From Planctomycetota bacterium (GTDB lineage: Bacteria > Planctomycetota > Planctomycetia > Pirellulales > Pirellulaceae): a stretch of DNA of 52,238 bases. This document shows positions 26,794 to 34,979 of this stretch, one piece after another. Location: positions 1 through 52,238 of the forward strand of contig JAPLNL010000105.1 of the NCBI GenBank assembly GCA_026692905.1, given 5' to 3'. The notes under the pieces were generated by a model that had not been told where the DNA came from, searched no databases, and saw only the letters and a program-made list of their open reading frames with translations. Within the stretch, counting starts at the first letter, position 1; each line of letters starts with the position of its first letter. Made by a program: the position numbers and the translations under genes.

Positions 26794-27579
26794 CTACGCA
26801 AATCTTCCCAATATTCGATCGGTAAGTCGTGGGAAGAGTCGGCCAGCCCATACAAGCCCCTTGCCACCTAGACTTAGTATCATTTCTCGTTTGGATCGCA
26901 CGAGCGTCGAGATTGCGAGTTGGGCCACACGCTCTGGCCGCATGCTCCCAACGGATTTGCTTTTCACGTTGGGGCTGGTATCAACGAGCGAGTCAAAAAA
27001 TTCGCTGCGCGTTGTGCTTGGACTTAGCATTAGTACTTCAATCCGTTGCGCCGCCAACTCCACTCGCAGCGATTCTGCCCAGCCACGCATCGCAAATTTC
27101 GCTGCGCAGTACTCGCTTTTGTTTGGGACTGCTCGGTGGGAAAGGACCGAGCCGATATTGAGGATGGCTGGCCTGCGTCCCTTTGCCAAGAGTGGCAAAC
27201 ACAATCGGGTGAGTTCCACTGGGGCGAAGAAATCGATCTCCATGACACGCCGCAGCCGCTCGGCGGACGCACCATCAAAACGCCCTATCGCGCCGGCGCC
27301 AGCGTTGTTGATCAAAACGTCTACTGCATTCCATTCCAGAGTTGCACGCGAGACTAAGTCCTGACGATGTAGTTCACTGGTCAAGTCGCCTGCAAGGGTG
27401 GTTAAGCTACCGGGCAGGTCACGGCAAAGTTGTTCAAGTTCTTGCAATCGATCCGCGCGGCGTGCGGTTGCGAGGACCGTTGCACCTCGCTTACAAAGTT
27501 GGATCGCAATCGCTCGACCGATCCCGCTCGATGCGCCGGTCACGATGATCCTCGCATCCTTTATATTGCGTCGAGCCAT
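26794..27579 (-). CDS. Short-chain dehydrogenase/reductase
   Basis: A 261-residue classical SDR. The cofactor motif is TGASSGIGRA, followed by Asn-Asn-Ala-Gly (LINNAGAGAIG), the catalytic Ser in ILNIGSVLS and Tyr-Cys-Ala-Ala-Lys (YxxxK). The basic pair ATARRADR after strand 2 favours NADP(H). The C terminus is amphipathic (GLVWAGRLFPRLTDRILGRF) and may touch the membrane, as in DltE/YqjQ-like lipid-related SDRs. It starts 3 nt after the hflX stop, so both genes share a transcript. The substrate is unknown. Confidence 0.87.
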   Translation of the reverse strand: MARRNIKDARIIVTGASSGIGRAIAIQLCKRGATVLATARRADRLQELEQLCRDLPGSLTTLAGDLTSELHRQDLVSRATLEWNAVDVLINNAGAGAIGRFDGASAERLRRVMEIDFFAPVELTRLCLPLLAKGRRPAILNIGSVLSHRAVPNKSEYCAAKFAMRGWAESLRVELAAQRIEVLMLSPSTTRSEFFDSLVDTSPNVKSKSVGSMRPERVAQLAISTLVRSKREMILSLGGKGLVWAGRLFPRLTDRILGRFA

Positions 27580-27582
27580 TCG

Positions 27583-29049
27583 CTAAGCAACTTCGCCGAT
27601 CGTGCCCGAAGCTGTCCCGCCTGCTATCGGCTCAGTAGTCGCGTGACTGTGATCCTCATCGGATGCCGAAGGCAAGAAAGTTGCGGAGTCAGGCAGGCTC
27701 TTCTCGGCTGCGATAGGAATCTTACCCGCGATGACTCGGATGTCCGCTCCATGACCAGCCAATTTGCCGGCAGCACTGCTTGGCATACGGCAATGAACGA
27801 GCGCATGATCATCGTTGTATTGCTTGGACATGATCTCAGCTACGCTAGCCAGCCATGCGATCGTCTTTCCATCCTCCAAGGGCAATCGCACCTCGAGTTC
27901 GACAAAGTTTTTGGTGAGTGCATCGCTAACCGCCATAGCAAGTTTTTGGATGCCGAGTCCGGTGTGTGCCGAAATTGGAATCGAATTTGGATAACGATCT
28001 TGGATCGATTTGACTCGCTCGATGGCTCCTTCGCAGTCCACTTTATTGAGGACGAGCAGGGTCTCCTTTTCTTCGATACCGATTTCTTTAAGCACTTTGT
28101 AAACAGCGGAAATTTGTTGAAGCACAGCTGGGTTGCTTGCATCGGCAACGTGCATCAAAAGGTCTGCGTGTCTAGTCTCCTCAAGGGTCGCCCGAAAGCT
28201 GGCGATGAGACGGTGTGGCAGATCGCGAATAAAGCCAACCGTGTCGCTCAATAGAATCGGCCCCCAACCGGGTAGCATCCATTTGCGAGTTCGCGTATCC
28301 AGCGTGGCAAAGAGCCGATCGACCGCTTCGACGTTTGCGTTAGTCAAGACGTTCATCAATGTGCTTTTGCCGGCGTTCGTGTACCCGGCAAGCGAAACGC
28401 TAAACGTGTCGCTTCGCGATGCTACTTCGCGAGCCTTGCGTTTCTCGACTTTCTCCAATTCCGCTTTCAAGTCTTGAACGCGTTTTTCAGCGAGACGGCG
28501 GTCGACTTCCAACTGCTTTTCGCCGGGACCACGCATGCCAACCCCCATCGACTGGCGTGACAGGTGGGTCCACATTCGCTTGAGACGAGGAAGGGAGTAT
28601 TCTAGCTGTGCCAACTCGACGGCCAAACGCGCTTCGTGCGTCTGGGCTTTGGAAGCAAAGATATCGAGAATCAGCTCAGATCGATCAATAACTTTGATGT
28701 TGAGAGCGCGTTCGAGATTTCTTGTTTGAGAAGGATTGAGATCGTTATCGAAGAGAACGACATCCGCGTTCTGCATTTCGATTAATCCGAGTAGTTCAGC
28801 GACTTTCCCTTTGCCTAAATAGGTCGTTTGATCGGGATGTTCGCGACGTTGAACTACGGTGCCGACGACGGTCGTTCCCGCTGTCGTTGCCAAGCCATTG
28901 AGTTCGTCAAATGGGTCCTCGGCTGCGGTATCTTTTGGCAAAATCAATCGAGCCAAAATACTTCGTTCGCTTGCTAAACCTTCCGAGCGATCATGCGTAT
29001 GCAAAGGGATAATTACTCCTAAAATTGGGGATCTACGACGCGTTGCCAT
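27583..29049 (-). CDS. hflX: GTPase HflX
   Basis: A 488-residue ribosome-associated GTPase that splits or rescues stalled 70S ribosomes, especially under heat stress. The N-terminal HflX domain has YLGKGKVAELLGL and NDLNPSQTRNLERAL. A coiled linker with GPGEKQLEVDRRL precedes the GTPase domain: G1 GYTNAGKST, G3 DTVGFIRDLPHRLIASF, G4 NKVD. The C-terminal extension (about 60 residues, acidic/Ala-rich) is longer than in E. coli. I chose the ATG at 29049; a further start at 29253 would add 68 non-conserved residues. It forms an operon with the short-chain dehydrogenase. Confidence 0.93.
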   Translation of the reverse strand: MATRRRSPILGVIIPLHTHDRSEGLASERSILARLILPKDTAAEDPFDELNGLATTAGTTVVGTVVQRREHPDQTTYLGKGKVAELLGLIEMQNADVVLFDNDLNPSQTRNLERALNIKVIDRSELILDIFASKAQTHEARLAVELAQLEYSLPRLKRMWTHLSRQSMGVGMRGPGEKQLEVDRRLAEKRVQDLKAELEKVEKRKAREVASRSDTFSVSLAGYTNAGKSTLMNVLTNANVEAVDRLFATLDTRTRKWMLPGWGPILLSDTVGFIRDLPHRLIASFRATLEETRHADLLMHVADASNPAVLQQISAVYKVLKEIGIEEKETLLVLNKVDCEGAIERVKSIQDRYPNSIPISAHTGLGIQKLAMAVSDALTKNFVELEVRLPLEDGKTIAWLASVAEIMSKQYNDDHALVHCRMPSSAAGKLAGHGADIRVIAGKIPIAAEKSLPDSATFLPSASDEDHSHATTEPIAGGTASGTIGEVA

Positions 29050-29356
29050 CAACGGCACGGCGCTCTTTTGTAAAGTATAGCGACTGCCGAAGCCATCGGG
29101 CGTGAAAAATCTGGCTCCGGACCGGGGACGGGCGTATTGCAGGAATGGAAAACGAACGAATAAAGCAAATTTTCCGCCAAAACACAGTTCTTTGGCGACT
29201 CCTTGCGAGCCGAAAATTCGGTTCGACGCAGGTCTGCTATGCCGTTTGGACACTTTTCATTCCCAATGGTTCGTCAACTTCGCCTTGTCAGTTCGGAATT
29301 ATTGATTCCAATTCAGTTTCAACTAGTTCGTGTCACGTTTCCGATGGAGTCGAAAA

Positions 29357-29851
29357 ATGCGTACGTCCCTATTGATGGCCGGTTTGGCCTTGAGCAGCAT
29401 TGCTGGTTTGTCCGGCTGTGAATTAAAAAAGACGCCCGCGATGGCAACCACCAGTGCGGATCCGCACGCTGGCCACGATCACAGTGCCCCAGGTCCCAAC
29501 GGTGGTCACGTCGAGGCCTTTGACAAGTCCGATTTGCATTTTGAATGGGGTGATGATGACGATACTCACAAACTCTCCATTTATTTGGACCAGATCGTGA
29601 GCAAGGGCGGCAACGTGGAGTCGGTGAAAATCGATGTCGTTTCCGGTGACACGAAGAAGACTTTCACGCTCGAAAAAGACGAGAAGGCAAAAATCGCAGG
29701 CTCCGTCTATTTCCTCGTCAGCGAAGAGCTATTGGGAATGGTCGACGCAAGCGGAGCCGATACCAAAGGCGTGCACTCGAAGCTCATCGCGGTCATCGAT
29801 GGCAAAGAACAGACTTGTTTGCTTAAGCACGAGGATGGCCATAAACACTAG
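29357..29851 (+). CDS. Histidine-rich lipoprotein, possible metal binding
   Basis: A 164-residue lipoprotein with lipobox LSGC. After it comes DPHAGHDHSAPGPNGGHVEAF, a His cluster typical of Cu/Zn-binding segments in planctomycete exported proteins, and a basic His-Lys-His end. The middle forms predicted beta strands (HKLSIYLDQIV; ESVKIDVVSGDTKKTFTL). It may bind divalent metals outside the cytoplasm. I do not recognise a named family. The start ATG at 29357 begins the signal peptide; the 307-bp gap upstream, shared with hflX, shows nothing else. Confidence 0.65.
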   Translation: MRTSLLMAGLALSSIAGLSGCELKKTPAMATTSADPHAGHDHSAPGPNGGHVEAFDKSDLHFEWGDDDDTHKLSIYLDQIVSKGGNVESVKIDVVSGDTKKTFTLEKDEKAKIAGSVYFLVSEELLGMVDASGADTKGVHSKLIAVIDGKEQTCLLKHEDGHKH

Positions 29852-29863
29852 GCAAATGGGTGG

Positions 29864-29921
29864 CCGTAGCGGAATTCGCGAGAATTCTGAACCAACTGAA
29901 TTCTCACGAATTCAGCTACGG
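29864..29921. repeat. 24-bp inverted repeat (CCGTAGC...GAATTC arms)
   Basis: Arms 29864-29887 and 29898-29921 match at 22 of 24 positions with a 10-nt loop. The right-arm core CGAATTCAGCTACG recurs at 18423-18436, so this is a dispersed palindrome. It lies 12 nt after the His-rich lipoprotein stop and may end or protect that transcript. Confidence 0.7.
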
Positions 29922-30043
29922 ACTGTGGTCTGTTTTTTCCTCAGCTCGCTTTGATGTCGAACGATTGTCTCAATCGTTTGCCGTCACCTTCACTCCTGCA
30001 ATTGAGATCATCGTTTTACTCTACCACTTACCAGGACCCTACG

Positions 30044-30847
30044 TTGAAGATTCTATTGGCTAACGACGATGGCATCCATGCTCCTGGCATTTTGGCAATG
30101 CGAAAAGCCCTAGTGCAGCTTGGCGAAGTCTTGGTGGTCGCGCCCGCAACGGAGCAAAGCGGCGTCGGCCACTCGATTACCTACTTGTCGCCGCTCACCT
30201 GCAAAGAAGTCTTCGATGGCGAAGCATTTCGCGGTTGGGCCGTCGATGGTTCGCCCGCAGACAGCGTTAAGCTCGGGGTGTCGGAACTCGCCGGCGGCAA
30301 AGTCGACTTGATCGTTAGCGGAATCAATGGCGGTCTCAACGCTGGCATCAATGTCCTATATTCTGGAACAGTAGCGGCCGCAATCGAAGGTGCGTTCTTT
30401 CGAATTCCTAGTATCGCTGTCTCTCTCGAATTCGATCCGCATGCCGACTTCGAGGCCGCAGCGGAAATAGCCGTTTCCATCATCCGTCAAATTTTGATGC
30501 ATCAGGGTACGGCAAGCGAACTCTACAATATCAATATTCCGACCGAAGCCACCAAGGCCTATCGAGCTGGCACGATGCCAGAGGTCCATTGCGTTCCGAT
30601 GGGTGTCGAGCGATATGGCGATCACTACATCAAGCGTCAGGATCCCAAAGGTAGAAATTACTACTGGTCGACCAACGACCCGCCGCCAAAGCCCACCGAG
30701 CATGAAACCGACTTGAACGCTCTCTTTGCTGGATTTGTTACGGTGACTCCATTGCAATTTGATATGACGAAACAAAGCCTTCTGGATCGCATGGGCCACT
30801 GGGGACTCAATCTCAAGGACAATCCGGTAGGAAGTCGTTTGTCCTGA
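30044..30847 (+). CDS. surE: 5'/3'-nucleotidase SurE
   Basis: A 267-residue metal-dependent phosphatase of nucleoside monophosphates, linked to stress and stationary-phase survival. Motifs are KILLANDDGIHAPGI (metal-binding Asp-Asp), APATEQSGVGHSIT (metal-binding Ser) and SGINGGLNAG (Asn). The family start is one residue before KILLANDDG; only a TTG at 30044 fits, with CAGGA about 9 nt upstream. An ATG at 29951 would add 31 non-conserved residues. The stop overlaps the start of the BRCT/MerR/TPR gene (TGATG). Confidence 0.9.
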   Translation: MKILLANDDGIHAPGILAMRKALVQLGEVLVVAPATEQSGVGHSITYLSPLTCKEVFDGEAFRGWAVDGSPADSVKLGVSELAGGKVDLIVSGINGGLNAGINVLYSGTVAAAIEGAFFRIPSIAVSLEFDPHADFEAAAEIAVSIIRQILMHQGTASELYNINIPTEATKAYRAGTMPEVHCVPMGVERYGDHYIKRQDPKGRNYYWSTNDPPPKPTEHETDLNALFAGFVTVTPLQFDMTKQSLLDRMGHWGLNLKDNPVGSRLS

Positions 30848-32049
30848 TGAACGAGTCCGTTTCAATATTGCTCGGTAAGCGTATCGCTTTCGTTGGAAAG
30901 CTCGGGGCTTTGTCGCGAAAAGAAGCGATGCAACTCGTTCGCGACCACGGGGGAATTCCACTCGAGCGTGTTTCCAATGACGTGGACCTTGTAATTATTG
31001 GGGCGGACGAGCTCCCAGCCGAAGATATATCTGCTTTGCTCAGCGAATCCATTCGGCAAGGACTTCGCGAGGGGCGAACGACGCTGATTCATGAGCATGA
31101 GCTCTGGCTGCAATTGGGCGTTGTCGACGAATCGACTAGTCTGCAGTTGTATACGCCTGCGATGGTAGCCGGTCTAGTAAAAACGCCCGTGCGGAACATT
31201 CGTCGTTGGTATCGCATGGGGTTGCTTACCAGCGCCAAGGTCGCTCACCGCTTGCCGTATTTTCAATTCGTACAAGTTCAGAACGCGAGGCAGCTCGTCA
31301 ACTGGATCGGACGTGGAGCCCATCCGAGCGACATTAAGCGTCAGTTGGTAGATTTTTCGATATGGGTTGAGAATCGCTCCTTCATGGAGCTCGATCTGGT
31401 CGTCGATGGCCGTAGATTGCTGTTGCGTCACGGTGACCAGTTGCTGGGTGCTAACGGGCAATTGCATTTGGACTTTGACCGTACCGAAGCGTTTGATGCT
31501 CCTGAATCGACGCGCACTCCACCTGTTACGGCCACTATTCCTTTCCAGTCTGAATCGCACCCTGCAAATTCCAATGCGAATGACGTGCAAAACTGGACTC
31601 GCGAAGAAATGCTTCAGGCGGCCGAGGAGCTTGAAGATGACGGTCGGTTGGAGCAATCCATTGGCTGGTATCGGATTATTCTCGCTCGCTATGGCATGAC
31701 TGCTGAAATCTGTTTTCAGTTGGCCGAGTTGCTGTATCGAACGGGAGATGTTTCCGCGGCCCGCGAACGATACTACAATGCGATCGAACTCGACGAAGAT
31801 TTTATTGAGGCGCGTGCAAATCTCGGATGCGTCTTGGCTGAGACCGGTCAGACGATTTTGGCGGTGGCGGCGTTTCAAGGAGCTCTGTCACGAGACGATA
31901 GTTACCCTGACGTTCACTACCATTTAGCCAAATGCTTGGACGAGATTGCTGAAAGTGATCAAGCCGTTCGACATTGGATTCGCTTCTTGCAACTGTCGCC
32001 CCAAAGCCCATGGGCAGAAGAAGCATTAGATCGTCTCGGGCGTGTGTAG
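30847..32049 (+). CDS. BRCT + MerR-like HTH + TPR protein
   Basis: A 400-residue three-part cytoplasmic protein. Residues 8-95 look like a BRCT domain (LLGKRIAFVGKLGALSRKEA, then HGGIPLERVSNDVDLVIIG). Residues 103-160 resemble a MerR-type helix-turn-helix (YTPAMVAGLVKTPVRNIRRW, then YRMGLLTSAKVAHRLPYF). Residues 250-400 hold TPR repeats (EICFQLAELLYRTGDVSAA; ARANLGCVLAETGQTILAV). This arrangement recurs in planctomycetes and has no known function that I recall. The 1-nt overlap with surE implies translational coupling. It may be a DNA- or phosphopeptide-sensing regulator; that is inference. Confidence 0.78.
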   Translation: MNESVSILLGKRIAFVGKLGALSRKEAMQLVRDHGGIPLERVSNDVDLVIIGADELPAEDISALLSESIRQGLREGRTTLIHEHELWLQLGVVDESTSLQLYTPAMVAGLVKTPVRNIRRWYRMGLLTSAKVAHRLPYFQFVQVQNARQLVNWIGRGAHPSDIKRQLVDFSIWVENRSFMELDLVVDGRRLLLRHGDQLLGANGQLHLDFDRTEAFDAPESTRTPPVTATIPFQSESHPANSNANDVQNWTREEMLQAAEELEDDGRLEQSIGWYRIILARYGMTAEICFQLAELLYRTGDVSAARERYYNAIELDEDFIEARANLGCVLAETGQTILAVAAFQGALSRDDSYPDVHYHLAKCLDEIAESDQAVRHWIRFLQLSPQSPWAEEALDRLGRV

Positions 32050-32068
32050 CCTCACATCGCAACGAGTG

Positions 32069-32096
32069 CCAGAAACCGGAGGTTCCTTCTGGTTTT
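32069..32096 (+). terminator. Possible intrinsic terminator after the BRCT/MerR/TPR gene
   Basis: CCAGAAACC and GGTTCCTTCTGG form a bulged stem followed by TTTT, 20 nt after the stop codon. The T tract is short, so termination may be partial. The next gene converges from the opposite strand. Confidence 0.4.
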
Positions 32097-32169
32097 GACC
32101 CTCGTCCCCTCGGCTCCGCCTGGGGACGCAATGCACCGTCGGCAAGCGAAGACAAACTTCTTGAATCGA

Positions 32170-33924
32170 CTATCGATCTCGCCTGGGGCCACGACCGCGT
32201 GGCTGACGGTTTTGAGATTGATTTCGCTGATGATTTTCCATGTTCACGGCAACCAAAGTTCCGATCGTTTCTTGCCAGGATGGAATTCGACTGTTCTTGC
32301 TGATGAAGTCGCTGGCGTCATCATCTTCCTCATTGCGATCTTCGACCGTGGAGCGAGACTCCGTCGAGGCTTCACCATCATTGCTTCGCGATCCACTGCG
32401 TCGACCACGTCCGCGTCGCCGACGCGGACGCGCTTCTTGCTCGCCAAACTCGGATGCGGTCTCTTCGTTCGTATCTGACGGGGCATTCTCGCCTACAAAA
32501 CCAAAGTCGTCGTGACCTTCGATCGGTTCGTCGACGAAAGCAAGGCTATCATCGTCATGAATCCCAGCGCCGAAGCCACTTGTTTTCTTGGGTGCACTGG
32601 ATGTCGGCGGACGTCTGTCTGATGGTGCATCACGGTTCGTTCGCTCGACGCGTGATGCGGATGGCCTCTCCGAGCGTTCGCCGCGAGGTGGCCGATCGCT
32701 CGCTTCGCCGCGAGCTGGTCTTTCCGGTCGGGCTGTTCGTTCGCCTCGGACTCCCTCAGCACGGGCAGGGCGATCGCCTCGATCAGAAACGTCTGCGCGA
32801 GGGGCTCGCTCAGGTCGGTCTGCTCGCTCAGGCCGATCTGCTCGCTGTGGCCGATCAACCCGTTCCGGCCGGCTTGGACGCTCGGCGTTCGCATTTTCCG
32901 ATCGAGCTTGTCTAGGTTGCCCTTCGGGCCGTGCAGGTCTTGTCGACCCTTCGGAACGAGGCTGTCGTTCTGGACGATCGCTGACGGTTTCCCGATCAAA
33001 ACCGTCTTCGCGAAGTGGTCTTGGTGATCGTTCGGCTCTTCCCTCGGCTTGCGGACGTGATGGACGATCGTCACGAGGTGCTCTTTCTGGTCGCGGTCCT
33101 CGTTCTGGCCTAGGTTCGCGTTCTGGCCTAGGTTCGCGTTGACCTCTGCTGCGTGGGGGGCGAGAAGCGTCCGCTCGGGGTGGTTCATCGCGATCGACGT
33201 TTTCGGTTTCCAAAATGTCAGGGGCGTCGATGATCGCGTCGGGAGCGAATTCAGGCTCGCCGAAAGCGGCTTCAGCTCGCACGTCTGCTTGCCTTCCGCG
33301 ACGCGGTTGCTGCCTCTGGGAACGTCGTTCTGGATCAAGCGTTCGAGGTTCGTCGCTGCGGTCCGAAACTGGTGTGCGTCTGACCGAGGGCTCAGAGACC
33401 GAACCTTCACTTCGATCCGAATCCTCCGGCCTTGGGCCGCGGTCACGTCCTCGGGATCGGGCGCGTGGAAACTCCGATTCGCGGGGCGATTCTGTTTTTT
33501 CTTCAAATCGTGGTATTGGTTTTTCAACCTGGAATGCCACTTTTTCGTTTTGAGGCGGGCTGACCGGTTCGTCGGCGCTATCGCCCCACATACTAGGTTT
33601 GGTTTTTTTCGAGCCGACCGAACTCTTGGAGACGCCAGTGGATTCGGGTGATACAGCGGCTTTTGGTTCTGGCTCGGACGTTGGTTCCGGCGCTGCCACG
33701 CCAAAAAAGGTAGCAACAGCATCCCATGAACTTCTCAATCGCGATGGCTCAGGTTTTGCCTTGGGAGGGTCTACCGGTGGAGCTTCCGGTTCGTCGTTTT
33801 GTACCACAGGCTCCACGGGCGTGGTTGCTTTTGCTGGTTTTGGTGGGCCGTCCGTCTTTTTGGCGGTTGGGTTGAGGGATGGCGTTTTAAGCAAATTTGC
33901 AATGCTATTCCAATGATCCGACAT
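32170..33924 (-). CDS. Large Arg/Glu/Pro-rich disordered protein
   Basis: A 584-residue highly charged protein. Residues about 1-130 contain Pro/Glu/Lys linkers and two short similar blocks (MSDHWNSIANLLKT and SRLRSSWDAVATFFGV). About 150-470 are RPER/RDRR/ADRPERA repeats without hydrophobic core. About 480-560 are acidic then RRRRGRGRRSG. The end has a folded-looking segment RIPSWQETIGTLVAVNMENH before an Arg/Gln-rich tail. It resembles the RNA-binding tails of RNase E-like proteins in composition, but no catalytic domain is present. Long open frames on other frames of this stretch are caused by the repeats. RNA binding or condensate formation is a guess. Confidence 0.65.
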   Translation of the reverse strand: MSDHWNSIANLLKTPSLNPTAKKTDGPPKPAKATTPVEPVVQNDEPEAPPVDPPKAKPEPSRLRSSWDAVATFFGVAAPEPTSEPEPKAAVSPESTGVSKSSVGSKKTKPSMWGDSADEPVSPPQNEKVAFQVEKPIPRFEEKTESPRESEFPRARSRGRDRGPRPEDSDRSEGSVSEPSVRRTPVSDRSDEPRTLDPERRSQRQQPRRGRQADVRAEAAFGEPEFAPDAIIDAPDILETENVDRDEPPRADASRPPRSRGQREPRPEREPRPERGPRPERAPRDDRPSRPQAEGRAERSPRPLREDGFDRETVSDRPERQPRSEGSTRPARPEGQPRQARSENANAERPSRPERVDRPQRADRPERADRPERAPRADVSDRGDRPARAEGVRGERTARPERPARGEASDRPPRGERSERPSASRVERTNRDAPSDRRPPTSSAPKKTSGFGAGIHDDDSLAFVDEPIEGHDDFGFVGENAPSDTNEETASEFGEQEARPRRRRGRGRRSGSRSNDGEASTESRSTVEDRNEEDDDASDFISKNSRIPSWQETIGTLVAVNMENHQRNQSQNRQPRGRGPRRDR

Positions 33925-34136
33925 ATCGAAATCTTTTCGCGGAGCCGCAGCTCATACATGATAATGGTTGGGGGGAGCTCGATCGCTCGTCCTTGAATTC
34001 TAACCAAGTATAGCAGATAGTAACCGCTTGGGGGAAGCCAAGGATTAGAGCAATATCAGCCTTAGCGGTAGGTCATCGGTGACGCATTTTCTCATCGAAC
34101 GCTGGAACCAAAATAGAAACTCTCAAGCCGATTTCG

Positions 34137-34874
34137 TCAGTAATATTGCTGGCTTACTGGTTTGATGACGATTTCGGGAACATGAACTCGATCGGGAAGA
34201 CTTGCCAAACCAACGACGATTTCCGCAATGTCCTCGGGCCGCAGGATTCTTTGGCGATGGTCTTCGGTGACAGGTGTTGGCCGTTGTTCGAGAATCGGCG
34301 TGTCTACTTCGCCTGGGTACACATTCGTCACTCGAATGTTCTCCGCACAGACTTCGTTCGATACGCATGTCCCCAGCGCCGTCATCGCGAACTTGCTCGC
34401 GGCATAGGCGACGCCACCCAAAGCCAACGCCCGTTTACCGGCCACGCTCGAAATATTAATGATCATTCCATTCTGCCTTGCTCGCATTTGGGGCAATACC
34501 GAATGGATGCAGTTGTAAGCTCCTGTAGCATTGATCGCCATAACTTGGTCCCATTGCTCGGGTGCCATGCTCCCAATGGATCGATCGCGAATGTTCACTC
34601 CGGCAGCATTGACCAAGAAATCGACCGGGCCCAGCGAAGTCTCAACCCAAGCGAAAAAGCTTTCGACGCTGTCGCGTGATGCGACATCGAGCGTATGTCC
34701 CAAGATGGCTGAGCTCGACATCTGTATTGCCCTGTCGATTGCGTCCTGCCGTCGTGAACCGATTGCTACATTGGCACCCCTTTGGGAAAAAAGATTTGCA
34801 ATGGCAAATCCAATTCCTGTAGCCCCGCCGGTGACAACGACTGTTTTGTTTTTCAGTGCAACGGTTTCAATCAT
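34137..34874 (-). CDS. Short-chain dehydrogenase/reductase (FabG-like)
   Basis: A 245-residue SDR. Motifs are TGGATGIGFAIA (cofactor), Val-Asn-Ala-Ala-Gly (NNAG variant), the catalytic Ser in IINISSVAGKRA and YAASK. The C-terminal VYPGEVDTPI block is typical of FabG-like enzymes. The variant NAAG is common and compatible with activity. I chose the ATG at 34874; a start at 34913 is in frame but less likely. It is divergent from the NADH dehydrogenase gene, 105 bp apart. Substrate unknown. Confidence 0.87.
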   Translation of the reverse strand: MIETVALKNKTVVVTGGATGIGFAIANLFSQRGANVAIGSRRQDAIDRAIQMSSSAILGHTLDVASRDSVESFFAWVETSLGPVDFLVNAAGVNIRDRSIGSMAPEQWDQVMAINATGAYNCIHSVLPQMRARQNGMIINISSVAGKRALALGGVAYAASKFAMTALGTCVSNEVCAENIRVTNVYPGEVDTPILEQRPTPVTEDHRQRILRPEDIAEIVVGLASLPDRVHVPEIVIKPVSQQYY

Positions 34875-34979
34875 GCTTATTTCAAATGGGAATGAGTTCG
34901 ACTTAGAATCCAAAGGCTAAATGCACATTCGATGATTTTTTGGGGAGAAGTTAACGTACAATCAGGTTTTTAAGACGAG

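Noticed and set aside
26612-27364. 250-residue plus-strand frame
   Set aside because: It is antisense to the clear short-chain dehydrogenase on the minus strand.
32493-33722. 409-residue frame inside the Arg-rich gene, and opposite-strand frames at 32588-33142 and 33139-33651
   Set aside because: Low-complexity repeats keep other frames open; only the 32170-33924 frame has sensible termini and composition.
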